Origin: Scortum barcoo | Taxonomy: Eukaryota > Chordata > Actinopteri > Centrarchiformes > Terapontidae | Direction of reading: 5' to 3' | DNA: 64,000 nt | Assembly: GCA_023238725.1 (NCBI GenBank) | Contig: CM041548.1 | Span: 16,947,752-17,011,751, forward strand | Shown here: positions 12,830-24,870 of the stretch, in pieces | Layout of the letters: the number at the start of each line of letters is the position of its first letter | Position numbering within the stretch: the stretch's first letter is position 1 | Notes under the pieces: model-generated | Told to the model about the DNA's origin: nothing | The model's database searches: none | The model's input: only the letters and a program-made list of their open reading frames with translations | Made by a program: the position numbers and the translations under genes

Positions 12830-13255
12830 TAAAAATAGCCCCCGTGATAATTTATTTAGCTGGAGCACGCCATCCGGCATTGTGTTCCCAGAGAATAGTT
12901 TTTTTTTTTCCCCCATGTCTGAGTATGAGATTCTTCCTCTCTCTCTCTCACTTTCGCTCCCTATATTTTAGCCGTGATATTCTCGTATCTCTTTCTCTTA
13001 ATCTCCCACTCCCCAAGAAACCTGCCTCCTCTCTGAAAAGCGCAAATAAACAAGTGGCTATGTTTACCTGCTGGTTATATTCTCGCCATAATCTTATTTG
13101 TGCTGCCAAGTTGGTTCCATGAACCGCCGATACCCTTTGACTCAGCGCAACGGTCCATGGCACACTTATTCCTAAAATATTCGCTTGTAAATTTCGTTGA
13201 TATTGTCTCGGATCCATAAGGATTTGGGCATTTAAGCTTGCACAGACGGCAAATA
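12830..13255. other. CpG-retaining AT-rich block, candidate conserved element
   Basis: Apart from a T-run and a CT patch at 12900-12960, this is high-complexity sequence with homeobox-like AT cores and many retained CpGs (gaaccgccgata, cagcgcaacggtcc, aatttcgttgatattg). The plus and minus frames lack domain similarity. Long high-complexity blocks like this inside giant introns are often conserved enhancers. That is inference; no alignment was available. Confidence 0.25.
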
Positions 13256-15203
13256 ACAAAAAAAAAAAAAAAAGAGGAGCAAGATGTTGACGTGGAATGG
13301 TAATCTTCTTATTAGAATAAACCAGTCATCCTAATCTGGTGCCAGATGCATAAAACTCTGCATGTTCACAGCATCCAGTCCTTTTTGTCATATTCATAAA
13401 CCTGTTTGTATGCGTGGCTCTGTTATAAATATATAGAGACATAAATGTGAATCTGGGCACAGTATATGAGGCATATATATGCATCCATCCTTGAGCAAAC
13501 CATAGCTGTTCAATAAGTTTTAACCAAGTGCTGACAGTGTGTGGGAGCTGATTTTTTAAAATCTTTTTTACTTGGACTCATCGCTCATTCTCCTACACAC
13601 CTGTCTGAATAAATACAGGTACGCAAAGATCACTTTCCTTCTTGAGTCACTCCCACAGTTAGCCGTGGATATGTGCATCCGTTTGCTTATCAATACCTCT
13701 CTCTCCTCCACAGGTCTTTGGAGAGGAAAAGTGAAGAGCGAGGCGCAGCTTTACATTTGTAAATTGTCTGTTGCCCTCGTCAGGAGAGTTTAAAGCACAA
13801 AACACAGATAACAAAGTGCATCACAATTAAGGATAAAATGAAAATATGCATGTCTCAAATGTAAATTAAAAACAATAACATCACTGAACAAACAAATAAA
13901 TATAATCGTAAATGTGATTTTCATTGGCATAAAATAGATTACAGTTCATTTTCATGATGTCATATTATATTATACTCACCCCACTGTAAAAAAACTGTGG
14001 CCTAAAGTATGTGTGAGGTGTGCAGGTGGGTAACGACGTATGTTCTTCTGCAAATTCAATACATTTGCACATCTGGCCCCTCCTTTCTCACAGTATATAT
14101 TTAACCCGCTCACTTCAACCGTGTTATGACACTTAGCAGTTACTTGGAAATTCTCCACGCAGTGTAACAAAATTGAGCAAAATTAGCGTTGCTACAACTC
14201 TCCTGATTCTAGGACAAGCTCCTAAGCCAATGATATACCACTCAAGTGAAGAAAGCAAGTCTATTAGCGCAGTGCTATCCAATTTGCCCTTGGGATACGC
14301 TTGTTGAGTGTACTTTGGGCGCACTTGAAGGAAAGGATCCCCCTCAAGTTGCTCAGCTGATAGGGCGGCCTATCAAGAAGACGCGAACAGGGCATGTTCA
14401 AAGTCAACAGCACTCGAACATAAGATATGAGGGGCTTTCAAAGAGCCGAGACAAAAAAAAAAAAAAGCTCGGTTGCTATTTTGGAGCGGAGCGTTTCGGT
14501 AGCTGGGGTTAAAGGGGATCATCAGTCTTCGTGGCACAGCGAATCTCATTTTCTGCAGAAATGTGATGACTCGACAGCAGGGAGGACAGCGGCGATGTAG
14601 ACGGTGGAAGCGGTGGAAGCGCAGGCCCACAATAAGGAAAGGATCGCAATGCACTCCACTCAGCGTTTTTTCTCCCTCTCCGTCTTACTTCGCGGGGCCT
14701 CCTCACAACAGCAACCCTGAGAGCTGCTGGTGAATAATGATGACCTCACATGGCGCCACAGCTCACGAACACTGACAACTCTTATTTCCCTTTGTGAGTG
14801 TAGTAATGGGATCTTGTTTCTCTCTATCAGGTTTCCGCTCTCCTGCCAACTGTGAGCAGCTCTGCGGTGAGAAGGCGGCGCTGCATGTTGCCGTCCGTCC
14901 AGGCTCTGAAATCATTCGTCGCAAAGTTCATGGCAGAGATGCTCTCAAGAGCCACTGCTTGATTGGTTAGACCACAAAATCTATGTAATATTTGCTAAGA
15001 CCTGTTGGCCCTGTGCTCTAATTTCTGTTGCTGAACCTGTCAAGCTTTTCACTGCAGATTAACCTGAGAAAGACGTAGTCATTTTTTAAACAATGGGCCC
15101 TTGATTTTAGGCAGACTTCTCATTTCTTGCCGGCAGCATACAGATTTAGCAGGGAAGGATAACTATTATTTCAGGGAACGATAACTCGATGAGTTAGCTA
15201 AAA
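13256..15203. other. Unique non-coding DNA
   Basis: Poly-A runs lie at 13258-13273 and 14453-14465. No exon was recognised. The segment 14500-14720 has several overlapping short frames on the minus strand, without domains. Confidence 0.5.
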
Positions 15204-15570
15204 CAGTCACTGTGTCTCAGTTTGGATACCTCCGTTACTACACCTCTATGTAATACACTATGTACACTATGTGTTTAATTTCAACAGGGTAGTGTCGTCT
15301 CGGATTGAATGCACACTGTATCTTCCTCTTTATTTTGATGACCAATTGCAACCAGTCAGAGCATTGCCCCCAACATTTGACTGTGACTGTCATCCACTAA
15401 AATACCCGCCAACTTGTTTGCACACTTGACTTCAGTTTAATTCTTTTCTAAATAAATTAAAATGTATGTGGTTGTAATGCATTTTGCCATGCTTGTCAGC
15501 AGTAATGCACTTATTCACTCAAAGTGTGAGCAAATGTAAGTATCGTATGCAGATTGAGACACAGCTACTG
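15204..15570. mobile_element. Inverted-repeat element, likely non-autonomous DNA transposon
   Basis: The left end reads cagtcactgtgtctcagtt, then tggatacc. The reverse complement of the right end reads cagtagctgtgtctcaatct, then gcatac. This is an imperfect terminal inverted repeat of about 25-30 bp bounding some 367 bp. Internal wording such as cactatgtacactatgtg is typical of abundant short teleost MITEs. No convincing target-site duplication was found and there is no coding sequence, so superfamily (hAT or other) is undecided. Confidence 0.6.
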
Positions 15571-17689
15571 TCGGTGATTGACTTTAATGTTTCCAGCTGA
15601 CTTGTTTTTCAGAGAAGTATCTTGTAAAAATACTCAAAATATGCACTTTGGCTAAAAGCTGTATGTCCCAAATAAAAACATAACCTGTAACCCCACAAAC
15701 TAATATAATAAGTTGATGATATTTGACATGCAAATGACTGCAGATTATGTTAGAGATATAATATATACATACTACACAATACTACCTAATACACTCTTTT
15801 CTTTCCTTACACTTACTACTACTGGTTTAAGAAAGACATAACCTTCGAATCTTTTTGTACAGAGGACTGATCTCACTGCAGTGCATGCACCTTTAATATA
15901 TGGACAAATTCAAATGGCTTAATCTTTGTTGAACATTCATTTTTAATTTTTTTTAATCAATTCCCCTTTTTTAAAATATCGTTATGCTGGTAGGGGCGTA
16001 TAGTCTGAAAACAGACATATCTGGGTTGTTTAGAGGCAACATTAAAGAGAACTGCCAGGAAAAATCAAATGTATTTTGCAGTTTAACCATCTTTATTTAA
16101 TGTGATTGCAAACCTTTACAGTTGCAAGCACTGTGTCACTTTTATAAGACAATAAAATGACTTGTGTGGAATTATCATAAACAAACCGCTGAAAAAGAAA
16201 ACCCAAGACATTTTCTTTGTGTTTTCCTTAATTTCCATTTAATCTGACTCATGCATCCGTTCTGTCCCTGAAGGCACCATTTCCACTGATGGCATCATTA
16301 TCCTTTTTCACACAGTGACAACTTAAAGAAGCAGCTTTCAGAATTCGGATGAAGTTGCCAAAGGTGCAGTATTGAAAATATATATTCGCTTCTCAATCTA
16401 ACTTTGGTAAGAGATGCACTAAAGAAGTGATGAAGCCCTCACAATTCTCTTTTGTGTGTGTGTGTGTGTGTGTGTATGGGGGGAGGGGGCAGCGACATCA
16501 CCAATCACCATGAAAGGAAAATTTCATTTCCCTCTCTGCTGAAAACTTTTGGAAACACTTTAATTCCCTTTGAGTGGCTCTGGGATTTCAAGTTTAAACT
16601 AATTTGCTTGTCTGGTAATTAAATAAGAAGTCAATCCTACAAACAATTGGCTCCGCCGGTGCTAGCGAGCTTGTAGCACTTGTTCAAGTGTTTGTTAGTG
16701 CGACTTGGAGTGGGGGAGTGCTCCTGTGTATGCATACAGTATACGTGCATGTGTTCAGGCACATTTCTGAGTGTGCTTTTGCTGCGTGGGCGTTGTGAGA
16801 AGGATCGCCTTCTTTGAGATTGATTGCAAATGTTTTTGTTTCTTCTTTTCTTTTTCTGGGAATCAGAAAAAGCAGAAAATGTAGGCACACCATCACACAT
16901 TCTGCTCCTTTTTAGAGCCTTTCCGACGCACGATTACCAGACAGGGATGAAGCAAATTGAGATTCTGAGCTGCTGAAGACATACCTAAAGCTGTTGGACA
17001 CCACAGAGTCAGATTACTCTGCCACACTTCTGCTTAATCATCATTTACAAGCAACTCACACACGTCTCACAAAGCAAGAAAATGTGCAGTGTCATCAAGC
17101 AGACTGCCTTGAATTGCTAAATATTTCCGAATATACTAAAGTTGCATGGAGGAAATTCAGTTTTCATTCTTGAGATGAAGGTGCATTCGATCATTTGAAA
17201 CAGATAAAACTCGATGGATGTAAAATCACAAATATTTGGGGTTCATGAAAAGTTCTTACCTCGGACAAACTCGCCGTCTGTGGCTTTTTGTGCGTTATTT
17301 CGTGCGAGGTGCATTTTGGCGTACCCCACTCTCATTCAACGCCGCTTATCTGACTCTGCTGCGGCTTTTTCCGCAGATATCCCACAATGCATCTGAACAA
17401 CCCCCAGAGAACAGGAACGGACTTGTTGCGTTCAATTTGTGTGGGAGGAGAGTGCAATAGAGATAATGATAGCAACAGCGTAGTAACTGCAATAGAGCGA
17501 GTATGTCGAGGCGAAAAAGAGGAGCATTATTTCCCTTACTCAATAGACGTGATCTATTGTGACTGCAGTACCACAAGACATGTCGCCTGTTGTCGGCGGG
17601 AAATTAGTATCTGTGCTCCCTTGTAGAGTTCCCCGTGTACCATTGTTAAATGTCAGCACAAAATGCTGAGTCTACAAACAGGCTTTTGC
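15571..17689. other. Unique non-coding DNA
   Basis: A GT microsatellite lies at 16453-16475. The rest is AT-rich unique sequence; 17240-17630 is more CpG-retaining but shows no exon structure. Confidence 0.5.
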
Positions 17690-17935
17690 CCTTAAAGCCG
17701 CACTAATCAATATTTCTTATATGAATAATGAAAAATGATGGCGTGTAATGTGAAAGGGGCCATTTGCAGTGACAAACCTGCAGAGAATTATCATCTTACT
17801 CTGCACTTCCCCTCAGCTCAAAGTGACCAGCATTTAGTGGAGCATTTAGGAGCTACAGAGACAGATATTGCTCTGGGGAAGTTGGTTGAGAGGAAAATCT
17901 AGCTAAAATTAGAGTAAAAATTACTGATTATTGCA
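17690..17935 (-). repeat. Interspersed fish repeat, family C, copy 2
   Basis: In reverse complement it shares the order 'ccaac...atatctgtct, ctcctaaatgctccact' with the copy split at 21925-22470. That includes the 'aaatgctccact' core, which matches exactly. It is diverged and non-coding, and lies in the opposite orientation to the other copy. Confidence 0.55.
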
Positions 17936-20900
17936 CTGTTTGCTGGATTTGTAAAAAAGACAGCTGTTTCTATAGCACATTCGACAAAAAAACTGTATGT
18001 CAATGTTTTGTTTTCAGCTTGTTGCACTGTCCACAAGTGGCCAAAAAAATTAACAAATCATTTAATACAGATTTAAATACCAACAGCTGATTGGTCAAAA
18101 CCAGGTGCTTATTATTAAAAGTATGTTAATTAAGGGAAACAGTTGAATATCTTCAATTACCAACCTTCAGTACAATGATACTGTGACATTATGCAATTCA
18201 TTTATTATTTTAAAGAATTATCTTCTAAATTATTTAAGTATTAAAAGAAGATTGTGATAAAAATGCCTCTAATTAGTTATCAAAGTTTTTGCTGAATTAA
18301 ACAGGGTTTTTCAGATTTTTTCTCACCATAATGTGATGTATACTATTACCAGAGCTGCTCTTATTAGTATAATATATCAATTTAAACGTACTTATCCTGC
18401 GCTAAATAATGTGATAATATGAACTTTTACCAGCCTTCTGATCGTACTGTTAGATCACAAGATTAAAAATAAAATAATAAAATACAAACCTAAAAAAAAC
18501 TAAATACAAAGGCAAACAATATAAAACTTTTTCAAAATCTTATTCCTGTAAAAAAAGAAGAAAACTCTTTCCTCCTCACTGAAGTTCAGAGGTAGCTTTC
18601 ATATAATGTAAGGCAGCGCACGGTCTTCATGTGCTGACACTGAAAATCTTCCTCCCGGTCCCTCACACCCTTGCCTCGCTTCAAAGCGAATCACCTGAAG
18701 TGATCGTGTATTCTGAGCGCGCCGCCTGCCCACCCCTTGCTGACTCTGTAGCATTAAACGTGAATTTACCAGCTGGGGGTCTGAATACATGACGAGGCTC
18801 CCGGATTCCCAGCGGGGGCGTACCTGCCACTGCTGCACCGCATCGCCCTTGAGCTAGACACCGTAACCTTAGCACAGCACACAGTCGAGCATGCGTCGCA
18901 TCAAGCCGGCTGTGTGTAAATGGATATAATGTTAGTGTCAGGGTGTGTAGGTCCCAGTGGATACAGAGGGGGTATCTGCAGGTGATGGAGGAGCCATATG
19001 ATGAATATTAATCATCATATGTGCTGTAGATCTGGGGAAAGACTGGGGGGAGTATAGCAAAGCATTACCTTAAGGTAACATACATACATTCATTTGCAAT
19101 CAATAGGGCCATATCTGCTACTGCAACAGGGCACTGTGTCCCAGCATGCCCTCCGGCCGGGAGCACGGCAGCTCTGAGCGTGTGTGCATGTGTGTTCAAA
19201 TTATTCGCACATTACGCCGCGTATGACAACAGTGTTCACGCTGTGCAACGGGATAGCAATGCTCTTCGGCGCGTGTCTTGACGAAAACGTGCTCGCCTCT
19301 TGATAACACACTCTCTCCTGCGCCTACCTGTGGGTTTGTAATACGTCTGGGTCAACAGACATTGGGAACACAGAGGGAGGTTAATGGGAAGCAGATAGTG
19401 TATCTGCCTCACTGCTGGCGAGCATTGGCATTGTTTGCCAGATGCATTAGGCACACAGTCAGCGAACGACGCAAAAGGAACTGCAGACAGGTTGTTTTCA
19501 GACATCTGTCACACTTGAGATATGATCTGTTTGGATTGCCTGGTGTTTGAAGAACCCCCAATATTGGGAGCACCTCTTATAATCAAGCACTCTTCTTTTT
19601 TTTTTTTTTTCTCCAAATCAGAGTGCAGATAGTCCTGAATCTTAATTTCCCATCATGCGCCTTCCCTTTCACAGTTTTTAAGGACGGTAACATGTCTGAA
19701 AATTGTGAAGAAAATGAGCCACAGAGCCAAAGGTGATGTCTTAAATCTGTGCTTTGTCTGACTAACAGTGTAAAAGATATTAAACTCACAGTGATATAAA
19801 ACTGAAAAATGCAAATCATCACTATTGATTGACTGAACCGAAACCAGCCAATGTTCAGCACTTTTGCATAAGAAACAATTAATCAGCTACCAAAAATAGT
19901 TTGATTCATTTTCTGTCAATAAACCCATTCAGCTCTATTGAATACATTTCATCTTCTGTATGGTCTTATATGTGTGAGATGTTTATCATTAGTGCAAACA
20001 AGTAGAATGTCAGTATATTTTCCAGTTCGCTACCAATGCATTTGGCTATGTATGCATTGCAAAAGGAGCAGAGTAGTAAAATGAGTTTAGTAGCCTTAGT
20101 CGAGAGCTGCATGTGCCCGGACCGATGCCCTAAAAAACACATTTGACCTATTAAATGTGGACAGATTCCCGTTTAAATGGGGTTAGGGGAAGGCTGCAGG
20201 AGTCATCCTCTACAGACGAAAGCAGGACTGTAGTGGAGCAGATTACCGAAGCGAGCGGCACGTGTTACATGAGGACACTACACACAGACGGGACTGAAGT
20301 GCTCCGGCGTGATTCTTACTGCTCCAGTGTTGAAGAGGCAGACATGGAGTGAGATAGTTATCATATTCATCTCCGCTCTGTGCGACAGGTAGGCTTTTTA
20401 AGAGAGCAGATAACTGCAGTCAAGTTTGTGTGGCGCAGTCTGCCAGTGTAGGAGTGATAACGGCCGCCTTTGCCAGAGCACTTGAATGTGATGCGCCGCA
20501 ACAATTTTTTATTTTAAACCAAGACTGGTCTCCTCTGGAAGTGAAAGCAAAGAGAGGGAACATTTGCACAAATGATGACTAATCGTCAAAGCCTTTTTCG
20601 CGCACGCCCCGCAAATTAAACATGTCACCTGTTTTCACCGCCTACTTGACACTGAGTAATCGCACAGTGAGAGACATCTGCCATGTTACTGGATGGCGCC
20701 GTTGCCACCTACATCCATCCCAGCCAATTGGGAGAGAGGAACTGAGTGCCGCAGGAAGTGCTGAGGGATTAGCGCTGACCCCTGTGACACCATGGGAAGC
20801 ATCAGATGTTGCAGAAAGCTTTTTGTGCAAACAATCGAACAATTATGTGGCGTGTCTTAGCGGCCCAATCCTGAGATATCAATGATCCTTCCTGCTTTAG

Positions 20901-21059
20901 CTCGCTGCATTAAGAGGCGAGATAAGCAACATTATCCCAAACAGTATTCCTTGTCCTGTGCTGTGAATGCTTATTGTGGTAAAAATGTCAGGCAAAAGCC
21001 CTTGCAGACGTACAGGAGAACACCTGCTACGGGCACAGGTAATGTACAAACTGTTTGCC
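17936..21059. other. Unique non-coding DNA
   Basis: 17940-18560 is very AT-rich with little structure. 18600-19550 is more GC-balanced and CpG-retaining. A near-perfect palindrome lies at 18995-19021. A poly-T run lies at 19594-19610. No exon recognised. Confidence 0.5.
18995..19021. other. Short palindrome with 10-bp arms
   Basis: The arms CATATGATGA and TCATCATATG are perfect reverse complements around a 7-base AT centre. It could be a paired transcription-factor site or chance; it is too short for a structural RNA call. Confidence 0.6.
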
Positions 21060-21270
21060 AAGTAGAAAGAGGAGGAGTAAAAAGAAAAGAGAGAGCAGGC
21101 TTTGGAGAGGGGGAAAAAAGGACAAAGAAGCAGTACAAAATAGACAGATGGAAGCAAGGGAGGATGGAAGGACCTAGAGACACGGGGAGGTTGGGAATGT
21201 GAAACAGAGTACGGATGGAACAAAGTATTAAAGGAATGAGGCAAAGTGGGAGGCATACAAAGCAGCGCAC
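21060..21270 (+). repeat. Purine-rich tract
   Basis: The plus strand is dominated by A and G. The overlapping minus frames are Leu/Ser/Phe-rich artefacts. Confidence 0.7.
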
Positions 21271-21924
21271 CGAGAGAGCGGACTCAGTGTAGCATTTGAA
21301 AATCAGTTTAGCTAATATGCGTGCCAGATGGTTTGGGTAAAATTAAACAACAAGCAGAACACCAAAGAAGTAAAGGGAATCAAAGAAAATTGTTCCAGCC
21401 TCCATTTAGTGCACGCGTCTCTGTCTCGTTGCGGTAAAACCCCACCCGTCTTGTACTCTGCGTAGCTTAAAATAAACACTGAATAATTTACAAGCACAAT
21501 TTGACCCAGGTTTGCAGGAGAGCGAGCCGTATCAATCGGATCGGATGAAATTCAGGTACGCTGGGGTATGAGCCAGCGCTCTAATGAAGGGCTATTATAT
21601 ATCTTTCTGTTAACAACCCTGGCTCTCCTGCCTCTCCAAGTGTAAGGGCGAGTCTGTGGAAGGCTGACTGAAGTACTGACAGAAATGCAAATCAATTTTT
21701 TCTCCCCTCTACAAGAAATGAAGTGATTTTAGAAGACCTGAGGATGTTTAATTGCAAACCTGAGGAGGAGGATTATTAAGTTACAGTGGCCAGGATCATA
21801 AGTGTGTGAAGTGTTAGAAATAAAAGCAGTTTGAAGAACAGCTTATTATTCTACTTCATTCATAAGCACTGATTTTGTCTTTGTCCACTTTGGGGCAGCA
21901 GAACACACTGCGAAAACAACAAAC
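21271..21924. other. Unique non-coding DNA, nothing recognised
   Basis: No exon, simple repeat or mobile element seen. Confidence 0.5.
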
Positions 21925-22470
21925 AGTGACATATAATCACCTTATAAAGTTAATCATTTTAGCAAAAACTTACCTATTGTCATGTTTCTGAGTTAGAAAG
22001 TTACTCGATAAATGTAAAAGCTCTATTTTTAACTCTGTTTTGGTCTCCACCAACTCTGGAGAAAAACATCCAGCTTTTAACCCTTTAAAGCCTGAACCAT
22101 GAAATAATTGCAAGAAAATGATTTTTTTTAAACTAATTGTTTATTGAACCTTCTGACAAATAAAAAAAATCAATTTGCATATATTGCATATAATTTTTGA
22201 TTTGTATACTTTTTGTTATATTTGGCATTTTTATTTATTTTTTGGTTATTTTGTATTTTCCGGCATTTTGATTATATACATCAGTATTTCAGGAAAAAAA
22301 TCACACCGATGATGTAGAGGTATCAAAAACTCATGCATCAAATATGATACACTTGGCATTAAAGGGTTAAACAGCTAAATGCTCCACTATATATTCTAAC
22401 TAGCTGCTAACTTTCTGCTCCTTGGTGGCAGTGAGTAGGTGGCATACAGTTGCTTACAGCCTGCTGCTGC
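21925..22470 (+). repeat. Interspersed fish repeat, family C, copy 1, interrupted
   Basis: The left part (to 22076) carries ctgttttggtctccaccaac and gaaaaacatccagcttt. The right part (from 22371) resumes with acagctaaatgctccac and gctgctaactttctgctcc. Joined across the TTAA these parts follow the order of a common percomorph repeat and of the inverted copy at 17690-17935. The intervening 294 bp is a separate insertion. Confidence 0.65.
22077..22370. mobile_element. TTAA-bounded MITE, piggyBac-like, nested in family C
   Basis: The element is flanked by TTAA on both sides. Just inside, the left end reads CCCTTTAAAGCC and the reverse complement of the right end reads CCCTTTAATGCC, a 12-bp terminal inverted repeat with one mismatch. 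A TTAA target duplication with ends starting CCC is the hallmark of the piggyBac superfamily. The interior is AT-rich and non-coding, so it would depend on a transposase made elsewhere. Removing it and one TTAA restores continuity of the host repeat. A related truncated copy lies at 54765-55003. Confidence 0.8.
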
Positions 22471-24309
22471 AGGGTTTATGATAGTACCAAAAAAAAAATG
22501 TTTTTTTTCCCCTTTTTCTTTTGTTGTGGCACCAAAACAACAACATCAACAAATGTTGACAGGAGGACAACAGTGTTTGTGATCATTCTCTGTGAGTCCG
22601 TCACCACAAATGGAGCCATTAATTGACCTATTAATTGGCACAACTTCTAATCTGTATTTCATTTACTATTGGGAATTACATTAAGGTGGAAAAATGTAAA
22701 TGTGCAATACCTAGCTGCAAAAGGTGCTTTGGAATTCAAAATAAATAAACATACATCAAACACAAAATAAAACAAATGTAAATGACTGCCTCTGGAAATT
22801 CCACTGAAGTGAAAAGGAAAGTGTGTAAACAGAACGAATTACCTTGAGAATTATAATTTGTGGGTTGAGGAATTATGATTTAATTAAAAAAGCATAAACA
22901 AGCTAATCTAATTTGAATGTTATAAGGTGCTTTAATGCCGCGGTGGTATATAATTGCACCTTGTCATTTGCACTGGTAATTTGCATTACCAGGAACAGTC
23001 AAAGTTAAAGCTTTTTGTGTTTAAGTGGGGGCCCTTTACATATACATTCATGCAACCGTCCACATGCTTCAAAACACTTGTGGTAATAGGCACTCGAAAA
23101 CATGACAGTACACGTGTGTGCGGCTGAGATCCATGTGTACGAAAGGCAGAAAACTAACAGCATATGCTTGAATGCCTCTTTAAATGAATCATCTGTCTTG
23201 GTGAGAGGCCACGAGGCACTTAAGCAAAAATCTTCTTGGCCTGCTTCGGGCGCAGACAGAGGTAAAGACAATTGTGTGCTAAACCCGACCGCCGTTAAAC
23301 AAAAAGGATTTCATTCTTCATTACCGGCGGAGGGGAAAATGAGTTTGTCTTCACGGATCAGCGGCCGCAAAGGCAAGCAGGTAGCGCGGGAACCACCTTC
23401 GCACCTCATTCTGACAACCAAATAACCCGGGGAGCGGCTTCAGAAATCAAAACCAAATAACACGCCGATCCTGCGTCGGCCATCGTTGGCAGGCTAACTG
23501 TGATTCAGCCTGTTAGTCAGTCGGAGGGGGTTGATGGACAAATAAGCCTTACAGCCCTCGCCTCTTTATCTCCTTGTTCCGCGTGAGGCTGTGATTGACG
23601 GACGAACGCGGGGCTTGATTTGGAGGAGGTGAAAAGACGGGGAGTTATAATGCCTGACAAAACAGTAACAAAGGAGGGAGGAGATGAAGATAGAGGAGAG
23701 GAGGAAAGAGGTGGATGCGGAGATCCTTTTGTTAATCCTCGGCGGAGATGGGCTGACGTTCGTCGGCGCACATTAACACCGACGCCCAGCTGAACAGTGC
23801 AGCACATATATGGTCTTACTCTTCCAACGCAAAAGTTACTCATTTTTACCATTTTACAGCCTGTCAAGAGCAGCTGATATTTAAAACGAGCACAGCTTAC
23901 AATTAGGGCCGGCCCAACTGCTCGGATGCTTTGAAGCTTCATTCGTTGTCATAGCAATCAGTGCCAGAAATCTGCATTCAAAAGCTGCCTGGTGTTGTTC
24001 AAGATTGTGTCTGGGCTGTCTCAAGAGTCTGGCGTTGGAGTATGACCCGAGCTTCAGGATTGGTTTGTATTTGCAGAAGAAGCAGAGAACAGAATGGAAG
24101 AGGAGTAAGTTGTATTTGCAGGAGCCATCCTCCCCGGTGAAGTTTTGTACACTTTCCGTTGCCTTTTGAGGCAGTTTTTCGGGCTTTTCCCTGCCAGAGA
24201 TGAAACAAGTGTCACTGCTGTGGGAGATAAAAGTCTTATAACTTCTAAAATGGAGAAATGAACTTGTCAGAGGAGACTGCTGCTTTGGCTTATAGCTCCC
24301 CGTTCAATG
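22471..24309. other. Unique non-coding DNA with a candidate conserved element
   Basis: 22835-23005 is AT-rich, high-complexity sequence with homeobox-like cores (gatttaattaaaaaagc, ctggtaatttgcattacc). 23100-23500 retains many CpGs. Neither has exon structure. A GA-rich patch lies at 23640-23720. Conservation is a guess until aligned. Confidence 0.3.
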
Positions 24310-24560
24310 TCATCAGTTGCCATCTTCCCTCTCAGTCCTTTTCCTCCATCCCCTCTTGACTTCCCTCAAATTTTTTTGTTTGCGCTTCCTCCCTTTTTCT
24401 CTCCACTAAACACTGTTTTTTCAACCCCCCCCCCCCCTTTTTCTCATTTCCCCCAGCTCTTGTTTTTACCCACACTCCAACTGCTATGTCATCATCTTAC
24501 TTCCTCTCCACACCTCTCTCCGTTGCCTCCCGTTTCCTCCTCAAGCCTCCCCCCCGCCCA
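24310..24560 (+). repeat. Pyrimidine-rich tract with poly-C run
   Basis: The plus strand is dominated by C and T and includes a run of 13-14 C at about 24425-24438. The 104-codon Pro/Leu/Ser frame across it is an artefact. Confidence 0.75.
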
Positions 24561-24799
24561 TTCCCCCTTTACTCCTTCCCTGGGGTCTGCTGTGTGTTTA
24601 AAACGAGTGGCTGGCAGGTAATTACTGTCACAGCCTAAAGATCTTAATCAAGGTGTAGATGTGATGGAGTCACGAGCCTAGGTGACCGTTTAAGGATAAT
24701 TTGCGTCGCACTTCTCACAGCGGAATCAACTGTGAACACTTGTGAGGTTATGTACAGAAATTTGTATGTGCTTTTTTGCGGGCAGACAAGCACAGTTTT

Positions 24800-24801
<2 letters not shown>
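24561..24801. other. Unique non-coding DNA
   Basis: High-complexity sequence with no exon seen. Confidence 0.4.

Positions 24802-24844
<43 letters not shown>
24802..24844. repeat. (CA)n microsatellite, about 21 units
   Basis: The longest uninterrupted CA run in the window, followed by a second short CA run at about 24857-24870. It is likely to be polymorphic. Confidence 0.97.
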
Positions 24845-24846
<2 letters not shown>

Positions 24847-24870
24847 AATAGTAACGCACACACACACACT

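Noticed and set aside
14818..14870. Possible plus-strand exon between a pyrimidine-rich cag and a gtgaga donor
   Set aside because: Opposite strand to samd12, no coding similarity, and such weak pairs are frequent by chance.
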